From contig CAMZMU010000040.1 in the NCBI GenBank assembly GCA_947311845.1, positions 70,549,341-70,613,340 on the forward strand: 64,000 bases of DNA, given 5' to 3'. How positions within the stretch are numbered: the stretch's first letter is position 1; each line of letters opens with the position of its first letter. The notes beneath the pieces were generated by a model. It ran no database searches. It worked only from the letters and a program-made list of their open reading frames with translations, and was not told where the DNA came from. Both the position numbers and the translations under genes were made by a program. Of this stretch, positions 12,187 to 23,498 are shown piece by piece. The DNA is from Poa pratensis. Taxonomy: Eukaryota; Streptophyta; Magnoliopsida; Poales; Poaceae.

Positions 12187-14720
12187 AGAAAAGCGCTTAT
12201 GGAGACAACCCATTATTTTATTTCTGCAATTTTTCTTCTTTTTGAGTCAAGGAGTTGTTTACTTCTGTAACAATTCCTTTGTATCTTTATTTTATCGCAT
12301 TGTTGTGCCAAGTATTGCCTCTAATAGGAAGATGATGCTAGATTTGGATTTCTGCGCAGGAACAGATTTCTGCTGTTCACCGTTTTACTGTAAAATCACA
12401 GAAAAATTATTTAAATCTGCAAATTTTTGTGCGTGATCCTCAGATATGTACGCATCTTTCGTTAGTTTAAAGTTTTTCGATCTGAGCAACGTAAGTGCCT
12501 CGAAAAAATTCGTCTTTGCACTGTTCTGTTTAGACAGATTCTGTCTTTTATTTTTCGCATTCTCTCTTTTACTAGTGTTGAGTGGAATTCTTTTTTAGGG
12601 TGAAGAGCTTCACATAACATCAGTGGCAGTAGTAATGTTAAAAGTAACGGTCATGTTTGTGTCCTTATAGAACATGTGAGTTTTTGATTGTGCACTAACC
12701 CTCTAATGAGAATTACTTGAGTTTGGTGTGGCGGAAGTTTTCAAGGGTCAAGAGAGAAGGATGATATAATGTGATCAAGAAGAGTGAAGAGCTTAAGCTT
12801 GGGGATGCTCCCATGGATCACCCCAGCATATTTCAAGAAGACTCAAGCGTCTAAGCTTGGGGATGCCCAAGGCATCCCCTTCTTCATCAGCAACTTATCA
12901 GGTCATCTCTAGTGAAACTATATTTTAATTCTTTCACATCATATGTGCTTTACTTGGAGCGTCTGTGTGCTTTTATTTTCAGTATTTTATTTTTCTTATG
13001 GTCAACTTGATTGGACCCCAGCATTCTTGATTGGGAGAGAGACACGCTCCGCTTTTTCATATGAATACTCCTATTCTTCACTTATACTTGTTGAGTATTC
13101 TTATCTAGCTATTGCTATGCTTTTAGCTCCTGTTTTGCATGCATCTCTTATTCAGAGCTGTTAGTTCTTTTAAAGAAAGTACTCTCTTGCTTCACTTATA
13201 ATTGTTTGGAGAGTTTATGTTGAAATAAATTGATTGGTGTTTGGTTGGAACAGAAAATGTTGCATGTGGTAGATGGTATAATGGAAAAAGCTTACATATT
13301 CTTGTAGATCACTGTATTGGATAATTTGATACTTGTCAATTGTTTTGAGTTATCAAGTAGTTCATGTTTAAGCTTTTGTATCATGTAGTTAAAACCTATT
13401 AATGAAGAACTACCGTAAAGCTCGTTGAAATTTGGTTTGCATGATTGGTATCTCTAAGGTCTAGATATTTTCTAGTAAAAGGGTTTGGTTAACAAGGAAG
13501 ACAGTGTAGAGTCTTATAATGCTTGCAATATGTTTTCATATAAGTCTTGCTGTGTCGGTTGATATCCTGTGTTTGCTTCAAATAACCTTGCTAGCCTAAA
13601 CTCTGTACTGAGAGGGAATGCTTCTCGTGCATCCAAAACCTTGAGCCAAAATCCATGCCATCTGTGTCCACCATAACTACCTATATGTGGTATTTCCTTG
13701 CCATTCCAAGTAAATTTTTCATGTGCTACCTTTAAACTATTCAAACTTATTACTCCTATTTTGTGTCAATGTTTACCAAGCTCATGAGGACGGGGTGGAT
13801 GTCTTTATGTCAACTGTCAAACAGACTTTACCACCGGACTAGCGGCATATACATCCGCTTATCCATTAATTTTGCAAAAAGAGCTGGCAAATGGGGTGCC
13901 CAGTCCCAATTAATTACAACTTTAACCGCTTAATTCTCTTCACATTTTTGCCCTGATTTATCAGTCAAGCAATGACAAACAGTGAAATATCTGCATGTGT
14001 AAACAAAAGAGAAAGAGGGATGATCTGCCTTGCTGGTAGAAATAACGTCCTTCATGGGAGCCGCTCTTAAAAGTCTGGTTGGCAGGGGTCATATTGTACT
14101 TTCCATTTTCTGATTCGTTGACAATTAACAAACACCTCCAAAACTTATTTTTACTCTCTATGATTTCAAAAACTTAAAAAGCTCTAGCACATGATTTAAT
14201 CCCTGCTTCCCTCTGCGAAGGGCCTTTCTTTTACTTTTATGTTGAGTCAGTTTTCCTACTTCTTTCTATCTTAGAAGCAAACACTAGTGTCAACTTTGGT
14301 GCAACAATTTTTATATGCTTGTATATTGCACTTATTATATTGCTTTGTGTTGACAAATATCCATGAGATATATATGTTGAAAGTTGAAAGCAATTGCTGA
14401 AGCTTAAATCTTCCTTTGTGTTGGTTAAATACCTTTTACTTAGAATCTATTGCTTTATGAGTTAACTCTTATGCAAAACTCTTTGATGCTTGTCTCGAAA
14501 GTACTATTCATGAAAAGTTTTTGCTTATATGATTCAGTTGTTTGCTCATTATCTACTTGCTAGCAAACTATAGACCATTGACCTGGATCACTTCATTCAT
14601 AACATGTGCTTTACAATACTATTTGATCAAGATTATGATTGTAGCATGTCACCTCAGAAATTATTTTGTTTTTATCGTTTTACCTACTCGAGGACGAGTA
14701 GAACTAAGCTTGGGGATGCT
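12187..14720 (+). other. Non-coding 3' internal region of inner element, left copy
   Basis: About 2.5 kb without pol. It contains two AAGCTTGGGGATGC motifs (about 12795 and 12853) that copy the polypurine tract before the 3' LTR (about 14706). The second forms a perfect 9-bp hairpin GGGGATGCC-CAA-GGCATCCCC (12859-12879). A 76-codon antisense ORF lies at 13514-13744. Confidence 0.7.
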
Positions 14721-15593
14721 TGATACGTCTCAAACGTATCTATAATTTCTGATGTTCCATGTTGATATTATACCAATTGTTACATGTTTTATATACACTT
14801 CATAGCATTTTTATGCATTTTCTGGGACTAACCTATTAACAAGATGCCACAGTGCCAGTTCCTGTTTTCTGCTGTTTTTGTATTCCAGAAAAGCTAGTCT
14901 GGAAATATTCTCGGAATTGGACGAAACTTGGACAGAACCTCCTATTTTTCCAACACGAACACGGAGTCCAGAGGAGAGACGGAGGAGGGCCATGGCACCC
15001 ACACCATGCCGCGGGCCCCCCCCGCCGCGCGTGGTGTGTGGGGCCCACGTGGCTCTGCAGCCGCCCTTTCGCCTATTTATTCTTCCCGACGCGAAAACCC
15101 TAATACCCGAGCCATTATCCACGAAAAGTTCCAGAGACGCCGCCGCCGTCAACCCTAGCTCGGGAGGGTTCAGAAGCTCTTCCCGGCACCCTGCCGGAGA
15201 GGGGAATCATCACCGGAGGGCTCTACATCACCATGCCTGCCTCCGGAGTGATGCGTGAGTAGTTCATCCTTGGACTACGGGTCCATGGCAGTAGCTAGAT
15301 GGTTGTCTCTCCACTTTATGCTATCATGTTTAGATCTTGTGAGCTGCCTATCATGATCAAGATCATCTTATTGTAATGCTACATGTTGTGTTTGCTGGGA
15401 TCCGATGAATATTGAATACTATGTCAAGTTGATTATCAATCTATCTTATATGTTATTTATGATCTTGCATGCTTTCCGTTACTAGTAGATGCTTTGGCCA
15501 AGTAGATGCTTGTAACTCTAAGAGTGAGTATTATGCTAGATAGTGGGTTCATGCCTTCGGTAATCTGGAGAGGTGACAATAACTTCTAAGATT

Positions 15594-15606
15594 NNNNNNN
15601 NNNNNN
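15594..15606. other. Assembly gap of 13 N
   Basis: Thirteen consecutive N interrupt the 3' LTR of the left inner element. A 13-N spacer is the placeholder that optical-map hybrid scaffolding writes when neighbouring contigs overlap (established practice). The duplicated flanks fit that reading. Confidence 0.97.
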
Positions 15607-16713
15607 TAGATTCAGCAAGAGGTCTTGAGTACATTCATGAGCATACTGTTCCAGTCTACATACATCGGGACATCAAATCCGCAAACTCTTGATAGACAGA
15701 ACAACCCGTGCAAGGTAGGGTGAGTGATTCAAGGAGAATTCATTTATATGTTCTGTCCATTCTTCATGTTTAATTATGTGTATATTCCAGGTTGCAGACT
15801 TTGGTCTAACAAACTTAAGAAGTTGGTGGTACATCCTTGCAAACACGTGTGTTGGTACATTTGGTTACATGCCTCCAGAGTAATATGTCCTGAACATTCA
15901 CTTGTTGCTGTGCTAATCGAAAGTACCCCCGTTTGTGATAAGCTTGACATTCATCGACATGGTGTTTGCAGATATGCTCGGTATGGTGATGTTTCTCCTA
16001 AGTTGATGTCTATGCCTTTGGTGTTGTCCTGTACGAAACTTATTTCTGCAAAAGATGCCATGTCCGATCAACTGAATCTGCTAGTGATTCGAAGGGATGG
16101 TTTATCTGGTAATTGTGCTTGCAGCTATAACTGGTTTACTTTCTGCTCTCGGTTCTTTAAAACTGCTAGGGTACCTGTTCCATGCGTCAATATGCTCGAT
16201 TACTTCTAATGACATCAGTCGCTCATCCTTTTGTTATCAAAACACTTATGCTTTCGAAGCCACATACATGCTTTGGGTATTTTTCTGAAGTTCCATCTTT
16301 AACTGTTTCATGACTTGCCATACAAAAACTTTTTAGTTTGAAGAGGCTCTCTAACGCACCAGATCCAAAGGAAGGTCTGCGGAAACTGGTCGATCCGAAG
16401 CTGGGAGACGATTATTCCATCGACAACATTCTTAAGGTTGTACTGTTAGGAAACATGCTCAGGCAGAGCAATTCCATCACATTCCTTCCTTCCCTTGCAC
16501 CGTTCAATTAGTATACACTCAGTATAAAAACATCTACCACCTGTGCTTGCAGATGACGCACCTCGCGAACGCGTGCACGCAGGAGACCCCAAGCTGAGGC
16601 CCACGATGAGATCCGTGGTCGTCGCGCTGATGACGCTCTCCTCGACGAGCGAGTTCTGGGACATGAACGCCCTCTACGAAACCCGGCTTGGCAACCTCAT
16701 GTCTGGGAGATGA
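15607..16713 (+). pseudogene. 3' half of a LysM receptor-like kinase (CERK1-like), frameshifted
   Basis: Kinase exons in order: 15607-15714 (5' end cut by the gap; GLEYIHEHTVPVYIHRDIKS, the catalytic loop HRD), 15791-15879 (ADFGLT, VGTFGYMPPE, the DFG motif and activation segment), 15972-16108 ([10 protein letters not shown], then out of frame), 16337-16436 ([19 protein letters not shown]) and 16553-16713 (MTHLANACTQE, SEFWDMNALYE, LMSGR, stop). Junctions are GT-AG. This exon layout and the SGR end match CERK1/LYK chitin-receptor kinases, which act at the plasma membrane. Frame breaks occur in nearly every exon (AACTCTTGATAG after the HRD block; loss near GTTGATGTCTATGCC; one base lost after ACGCAGGAG). 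These could be a true pseudogene or unpolished sequence. Confidence 0.75.
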
Positions 16714-17340
16714 CCTCCTTTCGCAACATGCCTGCCCTGGCATGTACATCGGGGCGCATTTCATTTCTACAGTCTAATGCCGGACATTCGTCAATTATTT
16801 GTCTATCTACGTGTCTGCGTTTTTATTTCCTGGAGACCTTGGCACTACTGCCCGCGGGTTATACGTTAGTACGTAAGTGTAGTATAAGCATGTGTTTATT
16901 TTTCACATGGCAATGGAAATAGGCTCTCTTCTCCTGTGGATAACCTCGGTTCTTGTGTGGCAAAGGATGCGGCGAGGTGTCTTCCCTGAATGGGGGAAGA
17001 CGGAAACAGCAGGACACTAGATAAGTAGAGATGTTGACAATGCCTCCGTTGGCTGCTTGCTCCAATTACTTGTAGTACTAGCAGCCAAGCACGTCGGCAG
17101 AACGTGATTTAGTGTCGCTGCGTGGAGACTGGAGAATCAAAGATGTACATTACTGCTCCCGAGAACAGATTGGCAGCAGCAGTTTTCAGTTTTTCCAGCG
17201 AATCGAATAGGTATGATGAAAATGACAAGCCAGGTGCGTCGGTGATCTGTTGGATTCATGGTCAGCCTGATGTGTTGGGATGATAGCACTGGGTACTAAT
17301 TGCTGTCAAATGAAACAGTGATAGATCATGTGCATGGTAT
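16714..17340. other. Intergenic region between kinase and tRNA-Leu
   Basis: Probable 3' UTR of the kinase, then AT/GC-mixed sequence. I see no gene or repeat here. Confidence 0.5.
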
Positions 17341-17380
17341 GTTGATATGGCCGAGTTGGTCTAAGGCGCCAGATTAAGGT

Positions 17381-17413
<33 letters not shown>

Positions 17414-17420
17414 TGTCAAC
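17341..17420 (+). tRNA. tRNA-Leu (anticodon AAG)
   Basis: An 80-nt cloverleaf. The acceptor stem GTTGATA pairs with TGTCAAC (one T-G pair). The D arm has GCC/GGC, the anticodon stem is CCAGA/TCTGG with loop TTAAGGT (anticodon AAG, reading CUU), there is a class II variable arm of about 11 nt, and the T arm is GTGGG-TTCAAAT-CCCAC. No intron. The CCA end is not encoded, as expected for a nuclear gene. Confidence 0.97.
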
Positions 17421-17435
17421 ACTTAAATTCCATAA

Positions 17436-17452
17436 TTTTTTTTATTTTTTTT
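17436..17452 (+). terminator. Pol III terminator of tRNA-Leu
   Basis: Two runs of eight T separated by one A begin 16 bases after the tRNA 3' end. This is the normal Pol III stop signal. Confidence 0.8.
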
Positions 17453-17744
17453 GTTTTCGTCCCACATACATGCTCAATTCTAACGCGTGGAGACCACGAA
17501 TTATGATACTAGCGCTTGCTCGTGTGTTAGTTAAGGTTGGTTTGCGTCCGGTCATCATGGTATTTCATTATTGTGCCAACACTAATATCGTCTATGACCA
17601 ATTTAATATCGTCATATGCTCTTTGTATAAACAACTAAACTTTTATTGATTAGCTTAATCAAACATGCGTTAAATCAAGTAGTACCTGAACTGAAGTACA
17701 AGCAACAACAAAAATCGGTACAATATGCACTGTTCAAGATATCT

Positions 17745-17910
17745 CCGATATTCCGATAAATCGGTCGATTTATCGCTTCTCAGTGTCTGAACGATAAGAT
17801 AAATCGGCCGATAAATTGGCCGATATGCCGATAAATCAGCCGATATGCCGATAAACCGCCGATTTATCTCTTATCTTGGGTCGACCGATAAGTTCCCGAT
17901 AAGCGATATC
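17745..17910. repeat. Short GATAAATCGGCCGATATGCC repeat cluster
   Basis: Degenerate ~19-bp units (CCGATAAATCAGCCGATATG and variants) recur about six times, with several internal dyads such as CGATAAATCG and CGGTCGATTTATCG. The family is unknown to me. It lies just before the start of the duplicated segment. Confidence 0.7.
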
Positions 17911-17967
17911 CCCAACATTGACAATATGAAGTCGTATCGAGGTCTTCGAACTCGTAATGTATGCCTT

Positions 17968-18709
17968 CATCGTCATATGCTCCATGCAGATTTTTTTTTT
18001 CTCGAAATGGGGGATTTACCCGGTATCTGGATCAAATAGATGCATATGACATTATTTCAATTATTCAACATAAGATGTCAAAAACTTTACAACGAACGAA
18101 CATACAAGTCGAGTCGCCAAACAGTGAAATACACCACAACTACAAAAACGATAGAAAAAACAGCATGGCCTTATGCCCCGGCAACGACCATCGCCCCTGC
18201 CCAATTTCAAAGATAGCACCTTTGTGCACATTCTATGGAAGTCGCCTCCCGTATCAAACCCATATGTGACGTGTAGATTGAAGTGGGACCCTCGCCATCT
18301 TGCCATCGACGCCACCACAGCGCCAGACATTGTCACCACTCTGCGCGCGTCTAATCATCAAACGTCCGTCGTCGAGCATCCGTTGCGCCACCACGCCACC
18401 GGCCATGCCAAGTAAGAAGAATATATGAGTCACATTAAACGTGGGCAATCTGGACATCACCATTGCCGATACTAGTCAAGTTATTACCAAAGAAATATCC
18501 AACTCGATCCAAATTTCTCTTGCACATGGTCCATCTTTGTGCATAAACCTCCCGCACCGTTAATCCAACTTGCCACAGTGTCGCCCCCTTCTAGAAAGAA
18601 AAGCCCGTGTGAACCGTCTCGCCCGCGCCGCGTTCAGATCACCCCCCAATCCGGCAATCCCCATACTGCGAGGCAGCGAAACGCAAGCGCTGCCGTAAGC
18701 ACCCGCCGC
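17968..18709. other. Upstream region of SURNod19 gene, right copy
   Basis: Counterpart of 1-750, with a run of ten T at 17991-18000 before CTCGAAATGGGGG. No supportable gene. Confidence 0.35.
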
Positions 18710-18738
18710 CACGTGCCCTGACGCCACACCCTATAAAT
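18710..18738 (+). promoter_or_regulatory. Core promoter of SURNod19 gene, right copy
   Basis: G-box CACGTG at 18710-18715 and TATA box CTATAAAT at 18731-18738, identical to the left copy. Confidence 0.55.
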
Positions 18739-18816
18739 TCGGCCACACGAAATGTACTCCCCACAGCTCCTCCGCCTTGTCGTCACTCCCCTTCCAATCG
18801 CGGACTCCCGGTCCTG

Positions 18817-19900
18817 GTACGCATCGTCGTCCTCCTCTCTTTTCTTCCCCTACCTCGTTCCCGCGCATTCATGGCCAATAGTCGGTTAGGATAGCTGTGG
18901 GCCTGTGGCCTCTGATTCATCATCTCTGCATCGATAGTTGGTTGCTCTGTTGCATCTTTCATTCTATCAGCCCAACGGTAGAGAAAACGATTTCGTCCTT
19001 ATATCACTCCTCAGTTCTTATCCTAACCTGTTCTTGTGCTATCTTCTGATCTTGTATTTATTTCGCACATGGCAATGTTTCCGGTTCCAGATTTTATTTA
19101 GCCTCGCCCCCTGCTTATCCTTTTCTTTTTATTATTTTATTATTGGTCGACAAAGGTTCAGAGAGTCCTGTCTGGGTGCTTGACCATATCTAGTTCCTCA
19201 ATTTAGTGATGGTTTCTGTGTGGGCAAATTAGTCAGTCCTGATGCTTACTTGAATACTATTTATTTCGCTAGCTTATGAAACATGCCATCTTTTTCAACA
19301 TAGGGGAAAGAAAACTGCCTAGAAGTTGATGTACTTGTTTATGTTTATTATGGTTGTCTTGTGCAACAGTTTGGATTTTGTGCTGTCAAGTTGCTCAAGT
19401 ACTGATGTTGATGCTGTCTTTCTCAACTTGCTTAATAAAAGTTTCAGTTAAAGTTGCTTTCTTGCTCCCTATTCGATGGGATATACCTGGGAGCTTTTCA
19501 ACCTCTCACACTCCACGTACAATATATTGAATAGTTTTGATTCAGCATGTGGCTACTAATGGCTGTCTTGAATCAATCTAAGACCATGAGTTCATACTGT
19601 ATGCGCACTTCCAAATAGAAGTTGCACCTGAACTCAAGAACATACGTTCGCACTACATAGTTATAGTCTTATAGACATATGTTTCCTAAAAACAGTTATA
19701 CATATGACAAAAAATGAAATAGATTATTGCGAAGTAGTTTTATCTTTTATGAGGTGTTGTTGCCTGAAGGTTCTCTGATTCATAGTTGCTTCTTGCTATA
19801 AACGCTTTTGTCAATCAAATATAGCAAATATATGCTTAGCATGCTGTTTTGATTCTTTTTGGAGGAAATCATATCTGATAGAAAGGGTCTACTTTTGCAG
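18817..19900 (+). other. 5' UTR intron of SURNod19 gene, right copy
   Basis: GTACGC donor at 18817 and TTTTGCAG acceptor ending at 19900, ahead of a 17-base 5' UTR piece and the ATG at 19918. Confidence 0.5.
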
Positions 19901-19917
19901 CTGATAACAAGATTAAG

Positions 19918-21623
19918 ATGGCTGTATCTGTTGTGCTGCTCATTTCGCTCCTATCTGCTATCGCTCCCCTACCCTCTGAAGCCCTCAATGTGAGAGGTCA
20001 TCTACTGAAATCAAAAACGTTCCGTTCTCCGCCCATGTTATTGGCCCCTGGATCAGTCTCAAACAAGTACTACGCTGATGTCGATTTTCCCCGAGGCCAC
20101 CTTGCCATCAAGAGCTTCTATGCAGAGGTTGTCGATGAGGACGGCATCCCTATACCGCTCCATGAGACTTACCTGCATCACTGGGTTGCAGAACCATACT
20201 ATGCTTTGAAGAACAGTCATAGCGCTGATTCACAAAATCTTTCAAAGGGGGTGCTTGAAAGGAATGATGGAGTGTGCAAGACCACCCTAGGCCAGTACTT
20301 CGGCCTTGGTTCCGAGACTCGCCACACCGCCACATGGGTCCCTGATCCTTATGGTATAGAGACTGGCAATCCAGAGAAGGCCCCTGAAGGTTATGAAGAG
20401 AAATGGATGCTCAATATTCACGCCATCGACACGAGAGGCGTGCTCGACAAGCCTGGCTGCACCGAGTGCAAGTGCGACTTCTACAACGTCACAATCGATG
20501 AGTATGGGCGCATTATCTCAAAGAACTACACTGGTGGATTGTTCTGCTGCTATGATCAGACACAGTGTCAGGTCAAGAAGGGTTCAATGGCGGCGTGCGG
20601 AAGCTGTTCTTGCAGTACAAGGTGACTTGGCTCGACTGGAATGATGCGGTGGTGCCTGTCAAGATTTACATATTTGACGTTACCGACACCGCTCTGCTCG
20701 ATGGAATTCCTGAACATTCTTGCAAGGTATGCAATAGAACTTCACATGAGGGAACTGCTTTGGATTTTGAGAACTCCCGTATTACTTCAGATGCACAATC
20801 TGATGTCCTTAATTATTTGGTATGTTTGTTTATGATTTAAGTCGTTGATTGTACAGGTTGAGTATCAGGTTGAGGAATGCAGCGCGGTAAACCGAGCCAA
20901 CAATGAATGCATCCATGTTAAGACAGTTAGAGCGGTCTTACCGCGTGGAGGAGATATCGTGTATGGTGTTGCACACCAGCACTCTGGCGGAATCGGTTCC
21001 TCATTGCATGGCCAGGTAATGGATTAGTACCCTAATCTTTGAGGGAAACACACAACACTACCTTACTGAAACAAGGGAAACCTTTTATATATCATGTCTA
21101 AATGGTAACATCACAACATGTTCTTGGCAAAGGGAGCCTAACTTGTGAGGTACATTCGGCTTTCTACAGGACGGACGCCTTCTATGTGAATCTCTTCCGA
21201 CCTACGGCACAGGGCAGGAGGCAGGGAACGAGGCGAACTACATCGTCGGCATGTCAACGTGCTACCCTAAGCCAGGATCCATCAAGGTCAGCGACGGCGA
21301 GGTGCTGACCGTCGTCTCCAACTACAGCAGCGACGCAGCACACGGGCGTCATGGGCCTGTTCTACATCCTCGTGGCCGAGCCACAACAGCCGGTTCCTGC
21401 GCCATCCCTCTGCTTCAGTTTCCCAGCCAAATGTGAGTTCCTCTAGAGCTTGGCCATATCTTGCACTCACAATGCAACCCATTTCTTTTTGCGAAACATA
21501 CTCATATTGCTGAAGTGAGAACTCTGGAAACTGCAAATGTGAATTGTCATTTTAAGCAAGTGGTGATTTCTCTTCTCTGCTTGTGTAGGGTGCTTACCGA
21601 CATGGATTTCCAGCAACATGTGA
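19918..21623 (+). CDS. SURNod19-family secreted protein, right copy (two frameshifts)
   Basis: Same gene as at 1961-3666. Exons: 19918-20726, 20857-21015, 21170-21432 and 21589-21623. It keeps the GAG codon near 20137 that the left copy lacks. It has lost one A in the lysine codon near 20575 (CAGGTCAAGAAGGG versus CAGGTCAAAGAAGGG), which moves exon 2 out of frame, and two bases near 21334 (GACGCAG versus GACCGGCAG). Each defect is absent from the other copy, so the combined evidence supports one intact gene of about 420 residues with a signal peptide. SURNod19 proteins are plant proteins first reported from nodulation and stress responses; their biochemistry is unknown. Confidence 0.8.
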
Positions 21624-21886
21624 AGAAAAGAGCATCATCTATCACCTCCTGATGGGGTACAATGCAATTATGCGAATGGCGATTCCTGAAGAAGCTGAAA
21701 GAATAAATCAATCATCATAGTTACTTTAGAAAATTGCTGGGTTCTAGTCATGTATAGCTAATAATAATAACGCAACCCCACACAAAAAAAGAGGTTATAT
21801 ACACAGAAGGGTTCAGTGAGTTGCAGGTTGCGTAATTTCGATGAGTCATCGGTTTCTGATGACCTGTAATTGGTCGCCAGTAGTAG

Positions 21887-22934
21887 TGCCTGCCTCCGGA
21901 GTGATGCGTGAGTAGTCCACCACGGGACTACGGGTCCATGGCAGTAGCTAGATGGTTGTCTCTTCTCCTTTGTGCTCCATTGTTTAGATCTTATAAGCTG
22001 CCTATATGATTAAAATCATCTTTATGCAATACTATGTGTTGTGTCTGCGGGGATCCGATGATATGTTTATTTATGATTCAGTTTACCTATGATATTTTTT
22101 ATTTATGATCTTGCATGCTCTCTGATGCTTGTGTATGCTTTGGCCGAAGTAATTACTTGTGTCATTAGAGAGGATATTTATGCTAGATAGTCGGTTCATG
22201 CCTCTCTTGTTCGAGCTCGAGTTGACAGAAACGATTGGAACTTGAGATGTGCTGTTGCTACTAGGATAAAACAGCGGTGTTCATTACTTTATGTTGTACT
22301 CATTGCTTACATTACGCACCTTGCTTATTGCAATTATCTGTTGCTTGCAACTTAATACTTTCGGGTGACATGCTGGATAGCGATCCCGGGTGGATTATTA
22401 GTTATAGATGCAGTTGGATAACGGTCTATGTATTTTGACGTAATGCCCATATTAAATGAAACGGTGAACCATGTGTCATGATAGTATTGTGTTGCGCCCA
22501 TGTTTGTCAATTGCCCCGCTGTAATTTGTCACCCAACACGTTTATCTTTTGGAGAGACACCACTAGTGAACTGCGGACCCCGTCTTATTTTCCTACATTG
22601 CTTACAACCTTTTAATAGCTTTGCCTAGTCATTTGCTCGCTGGTCATTTTTGCTCTCATAATATTTTCCACCATATGTTTAATCCTTTGTGTTCACCAAG
22701 CCGGAGAGATTGACACCCTCTCTATTTCGTTGGGGCAAAGTAGTTTGTTCGTGTGTGCGCAGGTCCACGTCAACAGCTCTTTTTCGGCGCCATTGCCATT
22801 GTCACCTAGCCGAAGTCTTCTCCAAGTCCTACTGGTTCGATAACCTTGGTTTTGTAATCAAGGGAAAATTACTGCTTTGCTATATCATACCTTCCTCTTG
22901 GGGTCTCCCAGCGAACGTGTGATCCACGCTATCA
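21887..22934 (+). mobile_element. 5'-truncated LTR of the outer element, right copy
   Basis: Counterpart of 3930-4978. It starts inside the LTR at TGCCTGCCTCCGGAG and ends CACGCTATCA. Confidence 0.8.
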
Positions 22935-22945
22935 AGCTCTTTTTC

Positions 22946-22963
22946 TGGCGCCGTTGCCGGGGA
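22946..22963 (+). other. Primer-binding site of outer element, right copy
   Basis: TGGCGCCGTTGCCGGGGA, complementary to plant tRNA-Asp. A degenerate second version (CTGTCACCGTTGCCGGGGA) follows near 23014-23032. Confidence 0.75.
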
Positions 22964-23220
22964 TTTGAAGAAGACTTCTTGAACTACCAAGTCTCCTGCA
23001 ACAGCTCTTTTTCTGTCACCGTTGCCGGGGACTTGGAAGCTTCAGCGAGGGGAGTTTTGCACATCCTTACACTCTATTTTGTTATTATCTTGCTTAGTAT
23101 ATTTTTTGTTAGTCTTGTTTTACTTTTCATTTCCTTTAAAAATCAAAAACAAAATAAAAATAAAAATTTCAGCACATATTTTTTTTTGGTTTGTCTAAGT
23201 TTATCCTTTGTTTAGCTATC

Positions 23221-23498
23221 ATGTCTAGTTCTACTCCCTTTGTTATGTCACCTGAAACTGAAGTTCGTACTTTTAAACAAAGGGGTGGAGAAAGTTTAAA
23301 AGATGCCTGGTATAGAATTAGTGATGCTCAACACCGATCTACAAAAAAGTATTCAAGCACTATTCTTCTTAGAAATTTTTATGTTGGGATCACAAATTGG
23401 TATAGGTATGTGCTAGATACTTTAACTGGTGGGAACTTCCTAGGCACTCCCTCGGTGAGGCTTGCAACATTATAGAAAGTTTAGTTGGAACTCCACCT
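23221..23498 (+). pseudogene. Outer element gag N-terminus, right copy
   Basis: Same as 5264-5542, but missing one G near 23457 (CTCGGTGAGG versus CTCGGTGGAGG), so it runs out of frame shortly before the Copia insertion. CACCT at 23494-23498 is the left TSD, matched by 42260-42264. Confidence 0.7.

Larger units (their letters stand above)
1..15593. repeat. Left copy of a ~15.6-kb duplicated segment
   Basis: This stretch recurs almost base for base at 17968-33593. Both copies contain the same SURNod19-family gene, the same truncated outer LTR, the same Copia insertion with TSD CACCT and the same inner LTR element with TSD GGTAC. Differences are mostly one- to three-base indels. It stops at a 13-N gap in the middle of an LTR. 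I read it as the end of a contig that overlaps the next contig (inference), not as a tandem duplication. Confidence 0.95.
9584..15593 (+). mobile_element. Inner non-autonomous Gypsy-like element, left copy, truncated by the gap
   Basis: 5' LTR 9584-11152 (starts TGATACGTCTCAAACGTAT, ends CAATCA), tRNA-Asp PBS at 11164-11181, gag/protease remnants, a 2.5-kb non-coding stretch, a purine tract AAGCTTGGGGATGCT, then a 3' LTR from 14721 cut off at 15593 by the N gap. The LTR carries a G-box CCCACGTGG and a CTATTTATT TATA-like box. The complete version is 27552-34284. Confidence 0.92.
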
